A DNA stretch of 64,000 nt from Rhizobium sp. ICMP 5592 (GTDB lineage: Bacteria; Pseudomonadota; Alphaproteobacteria; Rhizobiales; Rhizobiaceae). The notes below the pieces were generated by a model. That model was not told the origin of the DNA. It saw only the letters and a program-made list of their open reading frames with translations, and made no database searches. This document shows, in pieces, positions 9,729 through 19,362 of this stretch. The position numbers were made by a program, and so were the translations under genes. The stretch covers positions 1,426,001 to 1,490,000 of the forward strand of contig NZ_QSNT01000002.1 of the NCBI RefSeq assembly GCF_009498525.1, read 5' to 3'. How positions within the stretch are numbered: the stretch's first letter is position 1; every line of letters begins with the position of its first letter.

Positions 9729-11048
9729 TTATTCCTTCGGCCGCTCGATGCGAATGACCTGCGGTTCGCCGACGAGATAGCCCTCGGTCTTGATCGCGGC
9801 GACCGCCTTGCGCACCGAATCCTCCATCGTCGCATGGGTAACGAGGATGATCGTCTGGTGGTGCGACGGCGACAGGTGCTGCGTCGAGCGCTGCACGATC
9901 GATTCCAGCGAAATGTTGTTTTCCGCCATACGGGTCGCGACGCTGGCGAAAACGCCGGTGCGATCGAGAACGGTCAGGCGGATGAAATAGCCGCCTTCGT
10001 GGCTCTGCATCTGCGCCTTGCGATAGGGTTCCAGAGCCTTGGCGGGATGGCCGAGCACCGGCACGCGCTGCGCGCCCGGCTGGCTCTTGGCGATATCGGC
10101 GATATCACCGAGCACGGACGAGGCTGTCGCATTGCCGCCGGCACCGGGGCCGACCATCAGCAATTCGCCGAGAATGTCGGATTCGATCGCCACGGCATTG
10201 GTGACGCCATCGACCTGGGCAATGACCGAATCGAGCGGCACCATCGTCGGATGAACACGCTGTTCGATGCCGGTCTCGGTACGCTGGGCGACGCCGAGCA
10301 GCTTGATGCGATAACCGAGGTCGGCAGCGGCGCGGATATCCTCGATGGAGATATTGGTGATCCCCTCGAGATAGATGTCGTCGGCCGCGATGCGGTTGCC
10401 AAAGGCAAGCGTCGTCAGGATGGCGAGCTTGTGCGCCGTGTCATTGCCCTCGATGTCGAAGGCCGGGTCGGCTTCGGCGTAGCCGAGGCGCTGGGCTTCC
10501 TTCAGGCAATCGGCAAAGGACAGGCCCTCCTTCTCCATCCGGGTCAGGATGTAGTTGCAGGTGCCGTTCATGATGCCGTAGACGCGCGAGATCGTGTTAC
10601 CGGTCAGGGATTCACGCAGCGCCTTGATGACGGGAATGCCGCCGGCCACCGCCGCTTCGAAGTTGAGCAGCGCGCCCTTCTCTTCGGCAATCTGCGCAAG
10701 CTCGACGCCGTGATAGGCCAGCAGCGCCTTGTTGGCGGTAACGACATGCAGGCCACGGGCAAGTGCCGCGCGCACGGCAGCGTTGGCCGCCCCTTCGGAG
10801 CCGCCGATCAGCTCGACGAATACATCGATATCAGCCTTCTGCGCCAGATCGACCGGGCCACCGAACCATTCGATATCGGTGAGGTCGATGCCGCGATCCT
10901 TGGTGCGATCGCGCGCCGTGACGGCGACGATCTTGACCGGTCGGCCGCAGGTGACGGCAAGCTCGTTGGCGCGGCTCTGAATGATACGAACGAGCGAGGC
11001 ACCAACGGTGCCCAAGCCCGCAACGCCGATTTTGAGGGCATCTGCCAT
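9729..11048 (-). CDS. hom: Homoserine dehydrogenase
   Basis: A 439-residue enzyme reducing aspartate semialdehyde to homoserine on the threonine/methionine/isoleucine branch. The N-terminal NAD(P)-binding GVAGLGTVGAS is at about residues 7-17. The catalytic domain contains the family's GIMNGTCNYIL signature, and a C-terminal ACT domain (about 350-430) is the usual threonine-feedback module. The start MADALKIG follows an AGGAAC ribosome-binding site. The upstream alaC-like gene lies 60 bp away on the same strand, so the two may be cotranscribed as an amino-acid module. Confidence 0.95.
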   Translation of the reverse strand: MADALKIGVAGLGTVGASLVRIIQSRANELAVTCGRPVKIVAVTARDRTKDRGIDLTDIEWFGGPVDLAQKADIDVFVELIGGSEGAANAAVRAALARGLHVVTANKALLAYHGVELAQIAEEKGALLNFEAAVAGGIPVIKALRESLTGNTISRVYGIMNGTCNYILTRMEKEGLSFADCLKEAQRLGYAEADPAFDIEGNDTAHKLAILTTLAFGNRIAADDIYLEGITNISIEDIRAAADLGYRIKLLGVAQRTETGIEQRVHPTMVPLDSVIAQVDGVTNAVAIESDILGELLMVGPGAGGNATASSVLGDIADIAKSQPGAQRVPVLGHPAKALEPYRKAQMQSHEGGYFIRLTVLDRTGVFASVATRMAENNISLESIVQRSTQHLSPSHHQTIILVTHATMEDSVRKAVAAIKTEGYLVGEPQVIRIERPKE

Positions 11049-11108
11049 GGATAGTTCCTGATCAATGTCTTGGGGCACGGCAGCCGCGGGAACGGCTGCC
11101 GTGAAAAA

Positions 11109-12329
11109 TTAGGAGCGATGAGCGTTCAACGAAATCACATTATGCATGGTCTCGTCCGCGGTCGAGAGGAAGCGCTTCAGATTGCGCGCCGCCTGGCGGA
11201 TGCGATGCTCGTTTTCGACCAGTGCAATACGGACGTAATCGTCGCCCTGCTCGCCAAAGCCGATGCCCGGAGCCACTGCGATATCGGCCTTTTCGACCAG
11301 CAACTTGGAGAATTCCAGCGAACCGAGATGACGGAACTTCTCCGGGATCTTCGCCCAGGCGAACATCGTCGCTGCCGGCGGCGGCACCTCGAAACCGGCC
11401 TTGCCGAAGCTGTCGACCAGCACGTCGCGACGGCGCTTGTAGATGCTGCGCACTTCCGCGATGTCGGAACCGTCGCCGTTCAGCGCATGGGTTGCCGCCA
11501 CCTGAATCGGCGTGAAGGCGCCGTAATCGAGGTAGGACTTCACCCGCGTCAAGGCGGCGATCAGGCGCTCGTTGCCAACGGCAAAGCCCATGCGCCAGCC
11601 GGGCATGGAGAAGGTCTTCGACATCGAAGTGAACTCGACTGTGACGTCCATGGCGCCCGGCACTTCCAGAACCGACGGCGGCGGCGTATCGTCGAAATAG
11701 ATTTCCGAATAGGCGAGATCCGACAGCACGATGATGTCGTGCTTCTTGGCGAAGGCGACGACTTCCTTGTAGAAATCGAGCGTCGCGACATAGGCCGTCG
11801 GGTTGGACGGGTAGTTGATGATCAGCGCCAGCGGCTTCGGGATCGAGTGGCGCACGGCGCGCTCGAGCGGCGGGAAGAAGCTGTCGTCCGGCTCGACCTG
11901 CATCGAACGGATGACGCCGCCCGCCATCAGGAAGCCGAAAGCGTGGATCGGATAGGTCGGATTCGGGCAAAGGATGACGTCGCCGGGCGCCGTGATCGCC
12001 TGCGCCATGTTGGCAAAGCCTTCCTTGGAGCCGAGGGTGGCGACCACCTGCGTATCCGGATTGAGCTTAACGCCGAAACGGCGGGCATAATAGGCGGCCT
12101 GCGCACGGCGCAGACCCGGAATGCCCTTCGACGAGGAATAGCGATGCGTGCGCGGATCCTGGACCACTTCGCACAGCTTGTCGACGATCGCCTTGGGGGT
12201 CGGAAGGTCCGGATTGCCCATGCCGAGGTCGATGATGTCGGCCCCGCCCGCTCGCGCGCTGGCCTTCAAACGGTTGACCTGTTCGAAGACGTAGGGCGGC
12301 AAACGCCGGACTTTATGAAACTCTTCCAT
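11109..12329 (-). CDS. alaC: PLP-dependent aminotransferase, AlaC/LL-DAP-aminotransferase-like
   Basis: A 406-residue class I/II fold-type I aminotransferase. The N-terminal MEEFHKVRRLPPYVF and the GMGNPDLPTP segment are typical of AlaC-type glutamate-pyruvate transaminases that sit next to hom in Rhizobiaceae. The PLP lysine is in TSMSKTFSMPGWRMGF; the NYPSNPT and LSDLAYSE motifs that hold the cofactor are present. It probably transfers amino groups between glutamate and pyruvate or a related 2-oxo acid. The exact substrate cannot be read from sequence. Confidence 0.88.
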   Translation of the reverse strand: MEEFHKVRRLPPYVFEQVNRLKASARAGGADIIDLGMGNPDLPTPKAIVDKLCEVVQDPRTHRYSSSKGIPGLRRAQAAYYARRFGVKLNPDTQVVATLGSKEGFANMAQAITAPGDVILCPNPTYPIHAFGFLMAGGVIRSMQVEPDDSFFPPLERAVRHSIPKPLALIINYPSNPTAYVATLDFYKEVVAFAKKHDIIVLSDLAYSEIYFDDTPPPSVLEVPGAMDVTVEFTSMSKTFSMPGWRMGFAVGNERLIAALTRVKSYLDYGAFTPIQVAATHALNGDGSDIAEVRSIYKRRRDVLVDSFGKAGFEVPPPAATMFAWAKIPEKFRHLGSLEFSKLLVEKADIAVAPGIGFGEQGDDYVRIALVENEHRIRQAARNLKRFLSTADETMHNVISLNAHRS

Positions 12330-12466
12330 TTATTTCCCCATGGGACAGCGGCCCTTGCAACCGCAATGAAGTTCGTCGATCTCCCGGTGACCCGCGATAC
12401 GAACTCCGGAATCGCGGCACCGCACTCAAGCTGACACGAAGGATACGGTGAATCTTGGGCGGCTGG

Positions 12467-12531
12467 GGACGCAAAGCGCTCTCAACCAGAAAGAAACATC
12501 GAAATTCGGCCTATCCGAACGCTTTGCGTCC
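12467..12531. repeat. 12-bp perfect inverted repeat upstream of alaC
   Basis: GGACGCAAAGCG at 12467-12478 and its exact reverse complement at 12520-12531 flank a 41-nt spacer. They lie in the 222-bp gap between alaC and the lipoprotein gene, both leftward. There is no T-run, so this is not an ordinary terminator. It could be an operator pair or a leader-RNA stem. Confidence 0.5.
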
Positions 12532-12551
12532 AAATCGCCTGAAACGCAAGG

Positions 12552-13001
12552 CTAATTCTGCGTCTGGCCGGGCTGTGCGCCCCCTTGCTGAATTTCAGAC
12601 AGCGTATCCTGGCCGTGTTCGGCGGCAAGCTTGCGCATGTCGGCAACGCGCTTCTGGTATTCGGCTTCCGAGATCGTGCCGGCCTTGCGCTGCGCGCCGA
12701 GCGACGTCAGCTGCTTGCCGATGTCGGATGCCTGCTGGTCGTTGATCTGGACATTCGCCGCGGTCGGCGGAGCGTTGAAGGAGGGATAGCCGTCCTTGTA
12801 ATGCTGCTGCGTGCTGCCCTCATCGACAGGCTTGCCATCGATGGACCTTACCACCACGGCCTGCGGCGCCTGCTTGCGCTTGGCAAAGGCCGCCTTTTCC
12901 TCAGGGGTCGAGCAACCGGCGAGCGCCAGCGCGAGAATGCCGAACAAAGCACCGCTAAGTACGGAATACCGGTTTAGTCTTGCCACCATGCCGCCGCCCA
13001 T
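12552..13001 (-). CDS. Putative lipoprotein, 149 aa
   Basis: The chosen ATG follows an AGGAC ribosome-binding site and gives MGGGMVARLNRYSVLSGALF. A hydrophobic stretch then ends in the lipobox LAGC (Cys at about residue 29). The mature part has a short basic segment, then a helical region resembling an SHOCT-like tail (GTISEAEYQKRVADMRKLAAEHGQ). A longer frame extends upstream but would bury the signal peptide. Likely an envelope lipoprotein; function unknown. Confidence 0.75.
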   Translation of the reverse strand: MGGGMVARLNRYSVLSGALFGILALALAGCSTPEEKAAFAKRKQAPQAVVVRSIDGKPVDEGSTQQHYKDGYPSFNAPPTAANVQINDQQASDIGKQLTSLGAQRKAGTISEAEYQKRVADMRKLAAEHGQDTLSEIQQGGAQPGQTQN

Positions 13002-13160
13002 ATTGTCGTCCTGCCCTATTCCCTTGCTGTGGGATGCGACTGTTAAATTTGTCGCAGCGGCAAAGCAAGAGCAGGGTTGCGTTTCATTCGACTTGTATTC
13101 CTTTTCCCGCAAGATGTACAAATGGAAAACAAAAGAGATTTGCCGCCGGGAGGATGATGC

Positions 13161-15008
13161 GTGACCGACAGCAAGCGGGACAAAAGTGAAGGCAACGGCG
13201 CCTTTCCCGGTTTCGATCCGAAATCGGTCGAGCCCTATATCGTCAGGGATCCCGAGGCGATGGCCGTGAACTTTGCCCGCGCGTTGGAAAACCTCGGCAA
13301 GGCCGCTTCCGCATGGCTTGCGCCGCGCGAACGCGGTGAAAAGGTCGATACCGTCGCCGACCCGGTCACCGATATGGTCAAGACGCTCTCCAAGATCGGC
13401 GAATACTGGCTTTCCGATCCGCGCCGGACGCTGGAGGCGCAGACCTATCTGCTATCCGGCTATTTCGGCCTGTGGACGAAAACCATGCAGCGCCTCAGCA
13501 GCGATTCGCCAACCGTTGCTGAAGCCGAGCAGATCAAGGACAAGCGCTTCGCCGATGAGGACTGGCAGAAGAACCCCTTCTTCGATTTCCTGCGCCAGAC
13601 CTATCTGCTGACCGCCGGCTGGGCGGAGAAACTGGTCACCGACGCCGAAGGGCTGGACGAGCACACGCGCCACAAGGCCGCCTTCTACACCAGGCAGATC
13701 ACTGCGGCGCTATCGCCGGCCAATTTCGTCGCCACCAATCCGCAGCTCTACCGGGAAACGGTCGCCTCCAATGCGGAAAACCTGGTGCGCGGCATGAAGA
13801 TGTTTGCCGAGGACATCAGCGCCGGGCAAGGCGAGCTGCGGGTGCGCCAGACCGACATGACGAAATTCGCCGTCGGACGGGACATGGCGCTGACGCCCGG
13901 CAAGGTGATCGCGCAAAGCGATGTCTGCCAGGTCATCCAATACGAGGCGGCAACCGACACGGTGCTGAAACGGCCCCTGCTGATCTGCCCGCCCTGGATC
14001 AACAAATTCTACATTCTCGATCTCAACCCGCAGAAATCCTTCATCAAATGGTGCGTTGAACAAGGGCACACCGTCTTCGTCATTTCCTGGGTGAATCCAG
14101 ACCGCCGCCACGCGGCCAAGGACTGGACATCCTACGCACGCGAAGGCATCGACTTCGCGCTGGAGACCGTCGAGAAGGCGACCGGCGAGACCGAAGTCAA
14201 CGCCGTGGGATATTGCGTCGGCGGCACGCTGCTGGCCGCCACGCTCGCCCTGCATGCCAAGGAAAAGAACAAGCGTATCCGCACGGTGACGTTCCTGACG
14301 ACACAGGTCGATTTCACCTTTGCCGGCGATCTGAAAATCTTCGTCGACGAGGAGCAGATCGAGGCCCTGGAACAGCAGATGAACGCGATCGGCTATCTCG
14401 AAGGCTCGAAGATGGCGGCGGCCTTCAACATGCTGCGCGCCTCGGAGCTGATCTGGCCCTATTTCGTCAACAGCTATCTGAAGGGCCAGGATCCCCTGCC
14501 CTTCGACCTTCTGTTCTGGAACGCGGATTCCACACGAATGGCCGCCGCCAACCATTCGTTTTATCTACGCAATTGCTATCTCGACAATGCGCTCAGCCAA
14601 GGCAAGATGGTGCTCGACGGCAAGAAACTGTCGCTGAAGGACGTCAAGATCCCCGTCTATAATCTGGCGACGCGCGAGGATCATATCGCACCGGCCAAAT
14701 CAGTCTTCGTCGGCAGCCACTTCTTCGGCGGGCCGGTGGAATTCGTCGTGACGGGCTCCGGCCATATCGCCGGCGTCGTCAACCCTCCGGACAAGCACAA
14801 ATACCAGTTCTGGACCGGCGGGCCGATCAAGGGCGAATACGATCAATGGCTGACGGAAGCCAGCGAAATCCCTGGCTCCTGGTGGCCGCACTGGCATGCC
14901 TGGATCCTCAAGCAGGACAGCCGCATGACCGAGGCCCGCAAGCCCGGCGGCGCGGCCCTCAACGCTCTCGAGGAAGCACCCGGCAGCTTCGTGATGGAGC
15001 GCGCCTAA
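13161..15008 (+). CDS. phaC: Class I poly(3-hydroxyalkanoate) synthase
   Basis: A 615-residue PHA synthase polymerising (R)-3-hydroxyacyl-CoA into storage granules. The lipase-like box VGYCVGG carries the nucleophile Cys352. The catalytic Asp is in REDHIAP and the general-base His in GSGHIAG. The N-terminal PhaC_N domain and the alpha/beta-hydrolase core are complete. The GTG start is preceded by GGGAGG. The length fits class I enzymes. sfsA starts 12 bp downstream, so the two may share a transcript. Confidence 0.95.
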   Translation: MTDSKRDKSEGNGAFPGFDPKSVEPYIVRDPEAMAVNFARALENLGKAASAWLAPRERGEKVDTVADPVTDMVKTLSKIGEYWLSDPRRTLEAQTYLLSGYFGLWTKTMQRLSSDSPTVAEAEQIKDKRFADEDWQKNPFFDFLRQTYLLTAGWAEKLVTDAEGLDEHTRHKAAFYTRQITAALSPANFVATNPQLYRETVASNAENLVRGMKMFAEDISAGQGELRVRQTDMTKFAVGRDMALTPGKVIAQSDVCQVIQYEAATDTVLKRPLLICPPWINKFYILDLNPQKSFIKWCVEQGHTVFVISWVNPDRRHAAKDWTSYAREGIDFALETVEKATGETEVNAVGYCVGGTLLAATLALHAKEKNKRIRTVTFLTTQVDFTFAGDLKIFVDEEQIEALEQQMNAIGYLEGSKMAAAFNMLRASELIWPYFVNSYLKGQDPLPFDLLFWNADSTRMAAANHSFYLRNCYLDNALSQGKMVLDGKKLSLKDVKIPVYNLATREDHIAPAKSVFVGSHFFGGPVEFVVTGSGHIAGVVNPPDKHKYQFWTGGPIKGEYDQWLTEASEIPGSWWPHWHAWILKQDSRMTEARKPGGAALNALEEAPGSFVMERA

Positions 15009-15020
15009 GCGGCAATACCC

Positions 15021-15770
15021 ATGCTCTTCAACCCGCCCCTCGTGCCCGCGCGGCTGATCGCCCGCTACAAGCGCTTTCTCTTTGACGCCGAGCTGGAGAG
15101 CGGTGAGATCATCACCGGTTCCTGCCCGAATACCGGCTCGATGCAGGGCCTGACAACGCCTGGATCGTGCATCTGGCTATCGGAGCATGACAGTCCAAAG
15201 CGGAAATACCGCCACGTCTTCGAATTGATCGAAGCCGACGGCACCACGGTCGGGGTCAACACCGCGATGCCAAACCGCACGGCGGCGGAAGCCATTGCGC
15301 TTGGCCAAATCTCCGATCTCGGCGACTATACGACAGTGCGCCGCGAGCAGAATTACGGCCGCAACTCCCGCATCGACCTGCTCTTGACCGACCCGCTGCG
15401 GACAACCACCTATGTCGAAGTCAAGAACGTGCATTTCATGCGTGAGCCGGGTCTTGCCGAATTCCCCGATACGGTCACCGCGCGCGGTGCCAAGCATCTC
15501 GAAGAACTGGGCGATATGGCTGAAGCCGGATATCGCGCCGTCATGCTGTTCGTGATCCAACGGCACGATTGCGAGCGCTTTCGTGTCTGTGGCGATCTCG
15601 ATACGGTCTACGCCACAGCCTTCGAGCGGGCCTTGAAGCGCGGCGTCGAAGTCTACGCGCTGAAATGCAGGGTCTCACCCACGGAAATAACGCCCGCAGG
15701 GTTGATCCCGATAGACGAACCCGGCATAGCTGCATTAAATAGCAAGTATAAAATTTCTACTGAAGGCTGA
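15021..15770 (+). CDS. sfsA: SfsA family nuclease-like protein
   Basis: A 249-residue SfsA homologue (sugar fermentation stimulation protein). The N-terminal OB-like part includes [16 protein letters not shown]. The C-terminal part carries a PD-(D/E)xK-like core with RIDLLLTD and [10 protein letters not shown] (E-x-K). The cluster phaC-sfsA-map-radC is compact and unidirectional: sfsA starts 12 bp after phaC and ends 2 bp before map. The family name is historical; its true role, perhaps DNA binding or cleavage, is unresolved. Confidence 0.92.
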   Translation: MLFNPPLVPARLIARYKRFLFDAELESGEIITGSCPNTGSMQGLTTPGSCIWLSEHDSPKRKYRHVFELIEADGTTVGVNTAMPNRTAAEAIALGQISDLGDYTTVRREQNYGRNSRIDLLLTDPLRTTTYVEVKNVHFMREPGLAEFPDTVTARGAKHLEELGDMAEAGYRAVMLFVIQRHDCERFRVCGDLDTVYATAFERALKRGVEVYALKCRVSPTEITPAGLIPIDEPGIAALNSKYKISTEG

Positions 15771-15772
15771 TC

Positions 15773-16609
15773 ATGGTGAATTACATTGAGGCGGCGACCG
15801 CGCCGGCGAAAAACACGGGCGCGATCCGCCTCTACGGACCGGATGCCTTCGCGGGGATGCGCAAGGCCTGCCAGCTCACCGCCCGCTGTCTCGACGAACT
15901 CGCCGCGATCGTTGCGCCCGGCGTGCCGACCGATGTCATCGATCGCTTCGTTTTCGAATTCGGCATGGATCACGGCGCCTATCCGGCGACGCTGAACTAC
16001 CGCGGCTATACGAAATCCTCCTGCACCTCGATCAACCACGTCGTTTGCCACGGCATTCCCAATGACAAGCCGCTGCGCGACGGCGATATCGTCAATATCG
16101 ACGTGACCTATGTGCTTGACGGCTGGCATGGCGATTCCAGCCGCATGTATCCGGTCGGCGAAATCAAGCGCTCGGCAGAGCGGCTGCTCGAAGTGACCTA
16201 CGAATCGCTGATGCGCGGCATCGCCGCCGTACGCCCCGGCGCCCGGACCGGCGCCATCGGTGAGGCGATCCAGACCTTTGCCGAAGCGGAGCGCTGCTCT
16301 GTGGTTCGCGACTTCTGCGGCCACGGCGTCGGCAGCCTCTTCCACGACTCTCCAAACATTCTGCACTACGGCCGCGCCAGCGAAGGCCCTGAAATGCGCG
16401 AAGGCATGATCTTCACCATCGAGCCGATGATCAATCTCGGCCGGCCGCATGTGAAGGTGCTTGGCGACGGCTGGACCGCCGTCACCCGCGACCGCTCGCT
16501 CTCGGCGCAGTACGAGCACACCATCGGCATCACGGCCACGGGCTGCGAAATCTTCACCCTGTCGCCCGGCGGTCTCGATCGTCCTGGCCTGCCGCCGCTG
16601 CAGGCATAA
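15773..16609 (+). CDS. map: Type I methionine aminopeptidase
   Basis: A 278-residue metalloprotease removing N-terminal methionine from nascent proteins. The pita-bread fold shows its five metal ligands: Asp in VNIDVTY, Asp in WHGDSSR, His in CGHGVG, Glu in FTIEPM and Glu in QYEHTIG. The signature YRGYTKSSCTSINHVVCHG is present. It starts 2 bp after sfsA and is followed 3 bp later by radC. The family is unambiguous. Rhizobia often have more than one map gene. Confidence 0.95.
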   Translation: MVNYIEAATAPAKNTGAIRLYGPDAFAGMRKACQLTARCLDELAAIVAPGVPTDVIDRFVFEFGMDHGAYPATLNYRGYTKSSCTSINHVVCHGIPNDKPLRDGDIVNIDVTYVLDGWHGDSSRMYPVGEIKRSAERLLEVTYESLMRGIAAVRPGARTGAIGEAIQTFAEAERCSVVRDFCGHGVGSLFHDSPNILHYGRASEGPEMREGMIFTIEPMINLGRPHVKVLGDGWTAVTRDRSLSAQYEHTIGITATGCEIFTLSPGGLDRPGLPPLQA

Positions 16610-16612
16610 TTC

Positions 16613-17362
16613 ATGGCTAAACGCCCCGCTCCTTCCTCCGGACATGGTGACATGCCCTTCGATGGCGGCGGGGTGACGGATGGCCTTGAGGACGCATCGC
16701 TTTTCGACGAGCGACTGTTCTTTGCTCCTCGGGCCGCCAAGCCCACTCAAGGCGATAAACCGGCGAAACCGCCAAGCGCGCCAGCAACGCCCGAGGCCCA
16801 TTATCACGGTCATCGCGAGCGCCTGCGCAATCGTTATCGCGACAGCGGCGATACCGCACTCGCCGATTACGAAATCCTCGAACTGCTGCTCTTCAGGCTC
16901 ATTCCGCGCCGCGATACCAAGCCGATCGCCAAGGCACTGCTTGCGCGCTTCGGCACGCTCGGCGGTGTCTTCGGTGCATCGACCAATCTGCTGCAGGAGG
17001 TGAACGGCGTTGGCGAAGCGGTGGCGCTCGATCTGAAACTAGTGGCAAGCGTTGCGCAGCGCATGCTGAAGAGCGAGCTGACGGGCAAGCCGGTGCTCTC
17101 CTCCTGGAAGGCACTGATCGACTATTGCCACACGGCGATGGCACATGAGACGCGCGAGCAATTCCGCATCCTGTTTCTCGACAAGCGCAATGCCCTGATC
17201 GCCGACGAAGTGCAGGGCCTGGGCACGGTGGACCACACGCCGGTCTACCCGCGCGAAGTGGTCAGACGGGCGCTCGAACTCTCGGCCACGGCCGTGATTC
17301 TCGTGCACAACCATCCATTTCACCTCTTAAACGTCACGAACAATCACGCTCAATTACATTGA
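16613..17362 (+). pseudogene. radC: radC, 5' part, interrupted by genomic island
   Basis: Start and first about 235 codons of RadC (DUF2466, JAMM/MPN fold). The HhH-like region ([20 protein letters not shown] and the [20 protein letters not shown] stretch) and most of the JAMM domain are intact. True RadC sequence stops at ILVHNHP, in the middle of the JAMM signature; the frame then runs through island DNA ([14 protein letters not shown]) to a stop at 17362. The missing end, beginning [11 protein letters not shown], is at 37965-38124. The protein lacks the metal-binding Asp of HxH...D and is probably inactive. Excision would restore it. Confidence 0.93.
17305..17316 (+). repeat. attL core, 12-bp direct repeat
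   Basis: GCACAACCATCC is repeated exactly at 37965-37976 in the same orientation and lies in the radC codons for V-H-N-H-P. Bases on both sides differ between the copies, so 12 bp is the full identity. The integrase gene starts 178 bp inside this end. Confidence 0.92.
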
Positions 17363-17389
17363 ATCATTGATCTTTTTGACCTTGCGTAC

Positions 17390-17474
17390 TGGGGGCGATA
17401 TTTGGCATATTGGGGGCGGCTTTCGGCTAGCGGAAGCCTTACCGTCACCAATTAACGAGCGCTTACTGCCCCCA
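17390..17474. repeat. Candidate integrase arm-type sites
   Basis: TGGGGGC occurs at 17390-17396 and 17411-17417, 21 bp apart, and its reverse complement GCCCCCA at 17468-17474. All lie between attL and the integrase start, where arm-binding sites for the DUF4102-type N-terminal domain are expected. The layout is suggestive only. Confidence 0.45.
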
Positions 17475-17493
17475 AATCTGCAAGAGTCCAGCT

Positions 17494-18735
17494 ATGCCGA
17501 GCCTCACTGACGGAGCCATTCGTAGAGCCATCAAGCAGGTAGAGAACACCGGCAAACAGGCGAGCCTGGCCGATGGCGAGGGCCGCGGTACCGGCCGATT
17601 AATACTGGTTCTGAAGGCGATGCCCACGCGAGTGACTGCCGAGTGGATGGCTCAGCAGTGGCGAGATGGCAAACGGACCAAAAAGAAGATCGGCTCCTAT
17701 CCGTCTATCTCATTGGCAGGAGCGCGTGAGCTCTTTCAGCGCGACTTCGCCAATCTGATTCAGAAGGGCCGCAGCATTAAAATCGCCACGGACACCCGGC
17801 CGGGGACCGTCGGCGATTTGTTCGAGGCCTATGTCGAGAACCTCAAGGAGAACGGCAAATCTTCCTGGAAAGAGGCCGAGAAAGGGCTGAACAAGGTTGC
17901 CGACACTCTCGGGCGCAGTCGTCTGGCGCGCGAGATCGAGCCTGAGGAAGTTGCCAATGTCATCCGCCCGATCTACGAGCGCGGGGCTCGCGCAATGGCG
18001 GATCATGTTCGCAGCTACATCCGCTCCGCCTTTAGTTGGGGCATGAAGTCGGAGCACGACTATAGGAACACCTCCCCTCGCCGCTTCAGGCTAACCTACA
18101 ATCCAGCGGCAGGCATTCCGACCGAGCCAAAAAATGTTGGCACCCGATGGCTGGATGAAGATGAGTTTGTGCGGCTCTATCGCTGGCTCGAATGCCCCGA
18201 TGTGCCGGTCCATCCGCCGTACACCCGTGCCGTCCGCATCCTGATGTTGACGGGACAACGCGTCGAGGAAATTGCCCGCCTGCATGTCGATCAATGGGAT
18301 ATCAAAGAAGCGATCATCGACTGGTCGAAGACAAAGAACAGTCGGCCACACGCCATACCTGTTCCGGCGCTGGCCGCGGAGCTGATCAACTCCATCAAGC
18401 CAAACGAGCATGGATGGTTCTTTCCTTCAGCGAAGGACCCGTCCGTACCGGTCAGCCACAACACGCTCTACAGCTTCATCTGGAGGCAGCGTGATCGTGG
18501 CGTGATCCCGGTTGCCACCAATCGGGATCTGCGGCGCACCTGGAAGACGCTCGCGGGCAAGGCGGGGATCCCGAAGGAAATCCGGGACCGTATTCAGAAC
18601 CATGCCCTGCATGATGTCAGTTCGAAGAACTACGACAGATGGAGCTATATGCCTGAAAAGCGCGCAGGCATGAAAAAATGGGACAAATTTATCACCGCGT
18701 TACTTAGCAAGGGGCAGAACCGCAAGGCAGCCTGA
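17494..18735 (+). CDS. Tyrosine-type site-specific integrase
   Basis: A 413-residue recombinase that should integrate and excise the island. An N-terminal DUF4102-like arm-binding region (about 10-100) is followed by a core-binding SAM-like domain (about 105-205) and the catalytic domain (about 220-400). Visible catalytic residues are Arg in TGQRVEEI, Lys in SKTKNSR, Arg in RDLRRT, His in QNHALHD and nucleophile Tyr in KNYDRW. The usual HxxR histidine reads R-D-L-R, which I believe is normal for this subfamily. Its position beside attL and transcription into the island fit an integrative element. Confidence 0.93.
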   Translation: MPSLTDGAIRRAIKQVENTGKQASLADGEGRGTGRLILVLKAMPTRVTAEWMAQQWRDGKRTKKKIGSYPSISLAGARELFQRDFANLIQKGRSIKIATDTRPGTVGDLFEAYVENLKENGKSSWKEAEKGLNKVADTLGRSRLAREIEPEEVANVIRPIYERGARAMADHVRSYIRSAFSWGMKSEHDYRNTSPRRFRLTYNPAAGIPTEPKNVGTRWLDEDEFVRLYRWLECPDVPVHPPYTRAVRILMLTGQRVEEIARLHVDQWDIKEAIIDWSKTKNSRPHAIPVPALAAELINSIKPNEHGWFFPSAKDPSVPVSHNTLYSFIWRQRDRGVIPVATNRDLRRTWKTLAGKAGIPKEIRDRIQNHALHDVSSKNYDRWSYMPEKRAGMKKWDKFITALLSKGQNRKAA

Positions 18736-18740
18736 CCCAA

Positions 18741-18763
18741 TTGTGCAGCAACCTGTTGCACAA
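18741..18763. repeat. Palindrome after the integrase; otherwise empty 328-bp gap
   Basis: TTGTGCA and TGCACAA flank a 9-nt spacer just after the integrase stop. With no T-run it is a weak terminator; a binding site is also possible. The rest of the gap from 18736 to 19064 shows no gene. Confidence 0.35.
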
Positions 18764-19064
18764 ACCAAACAGCCGACCAATGAGGAGGCGTGCCGGTGTT
18801 GGACGCCCCTGACAAGTAGGAACTTGTTGTGGCTGAATACTCATAACGAGCGGAACGGCTCAGCATCGGCCGTAAGCGACAATCAGCTTCAACCCGAAAC
18901 AGATGAAAGATCCTAGGTCTTCGCTCGCTATCTTTGACAGGCTTGGGATAGTTCCCCCCTACGATCACTACTCATAAACTTCGAATCGGTTAAGTCGGCG
19001 CCCTCGTCGCCCTACTCCCGCTCATTCCGCACCAAGGGCTTCACGCTTCTTGGAGGGATTGTTC

Positions 19065-19283
19065 TTGCTTGATGTTCTGTTTCTCACTGTGGATGAAGTT
19101 GTCGAGCGATACCGTGGAGCAATCTGTACGGGCACTCTTCGTAACTGGCGAGGGCTGAAGATCGGTCCATCATTCCTGAAACTCGGCAAATCCGTTTTGT
19201 ATCCGCTAGCCGAGCTTGAAACCTGGGAACGAAAAAATATGGTGATCTGCGCGCCGCGCCTATCGGTGCGACACACCAACTGA
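19065..19283 (+). CDS. Excisionase/AlpA-like HTH protein, 72 aa
   Basis: A small winged-helix-type DNA-binding protein. The TTG start is chosen because GGAGGG lies 7 bp upstream. The body LTVDEVVERYRGAICTGTLR, then NWRGLKIGPSFLKLGKSVLY and a trailing helix, matches the MerR-like/HTH_17 fold of excisionases: helix-turn-helix, then a wing with G-P-x-F-x-K-x-G. Placed just after the integrase, it may direct excision or regulate the integrase. The fold is convincing; the role is inferred from position. Confidence 0.7.
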   Translation: MLDVLFLTVDEVVERYRGAICTGTLRNWRGLKIGPSFLKLGKSVLYPLAELETWERKNMVICAPRLSVRHTN

Positions 19284-19362
19284 GGTGCCATCAGAGCTGG
19301 GCGCTGACGGCTACAGTCCATTAGCTTGCAGTATTGCCGAACATCATTGCGACAACCAACGG

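Noticed and set aside
9684..12434. Two long plus-strand frames (about 455 codons each)
   Set aside because: Antisense shadows of hom and alaC, both of which have complete family motifs on the other strand.
18490..18660. Integrase with Arg instead of His in the HxxR motif (RDLRRT)
   Set aside because: I recall this variant as usual in the DUF4102 integrase subfamily, so it is not evidence of inactivation.
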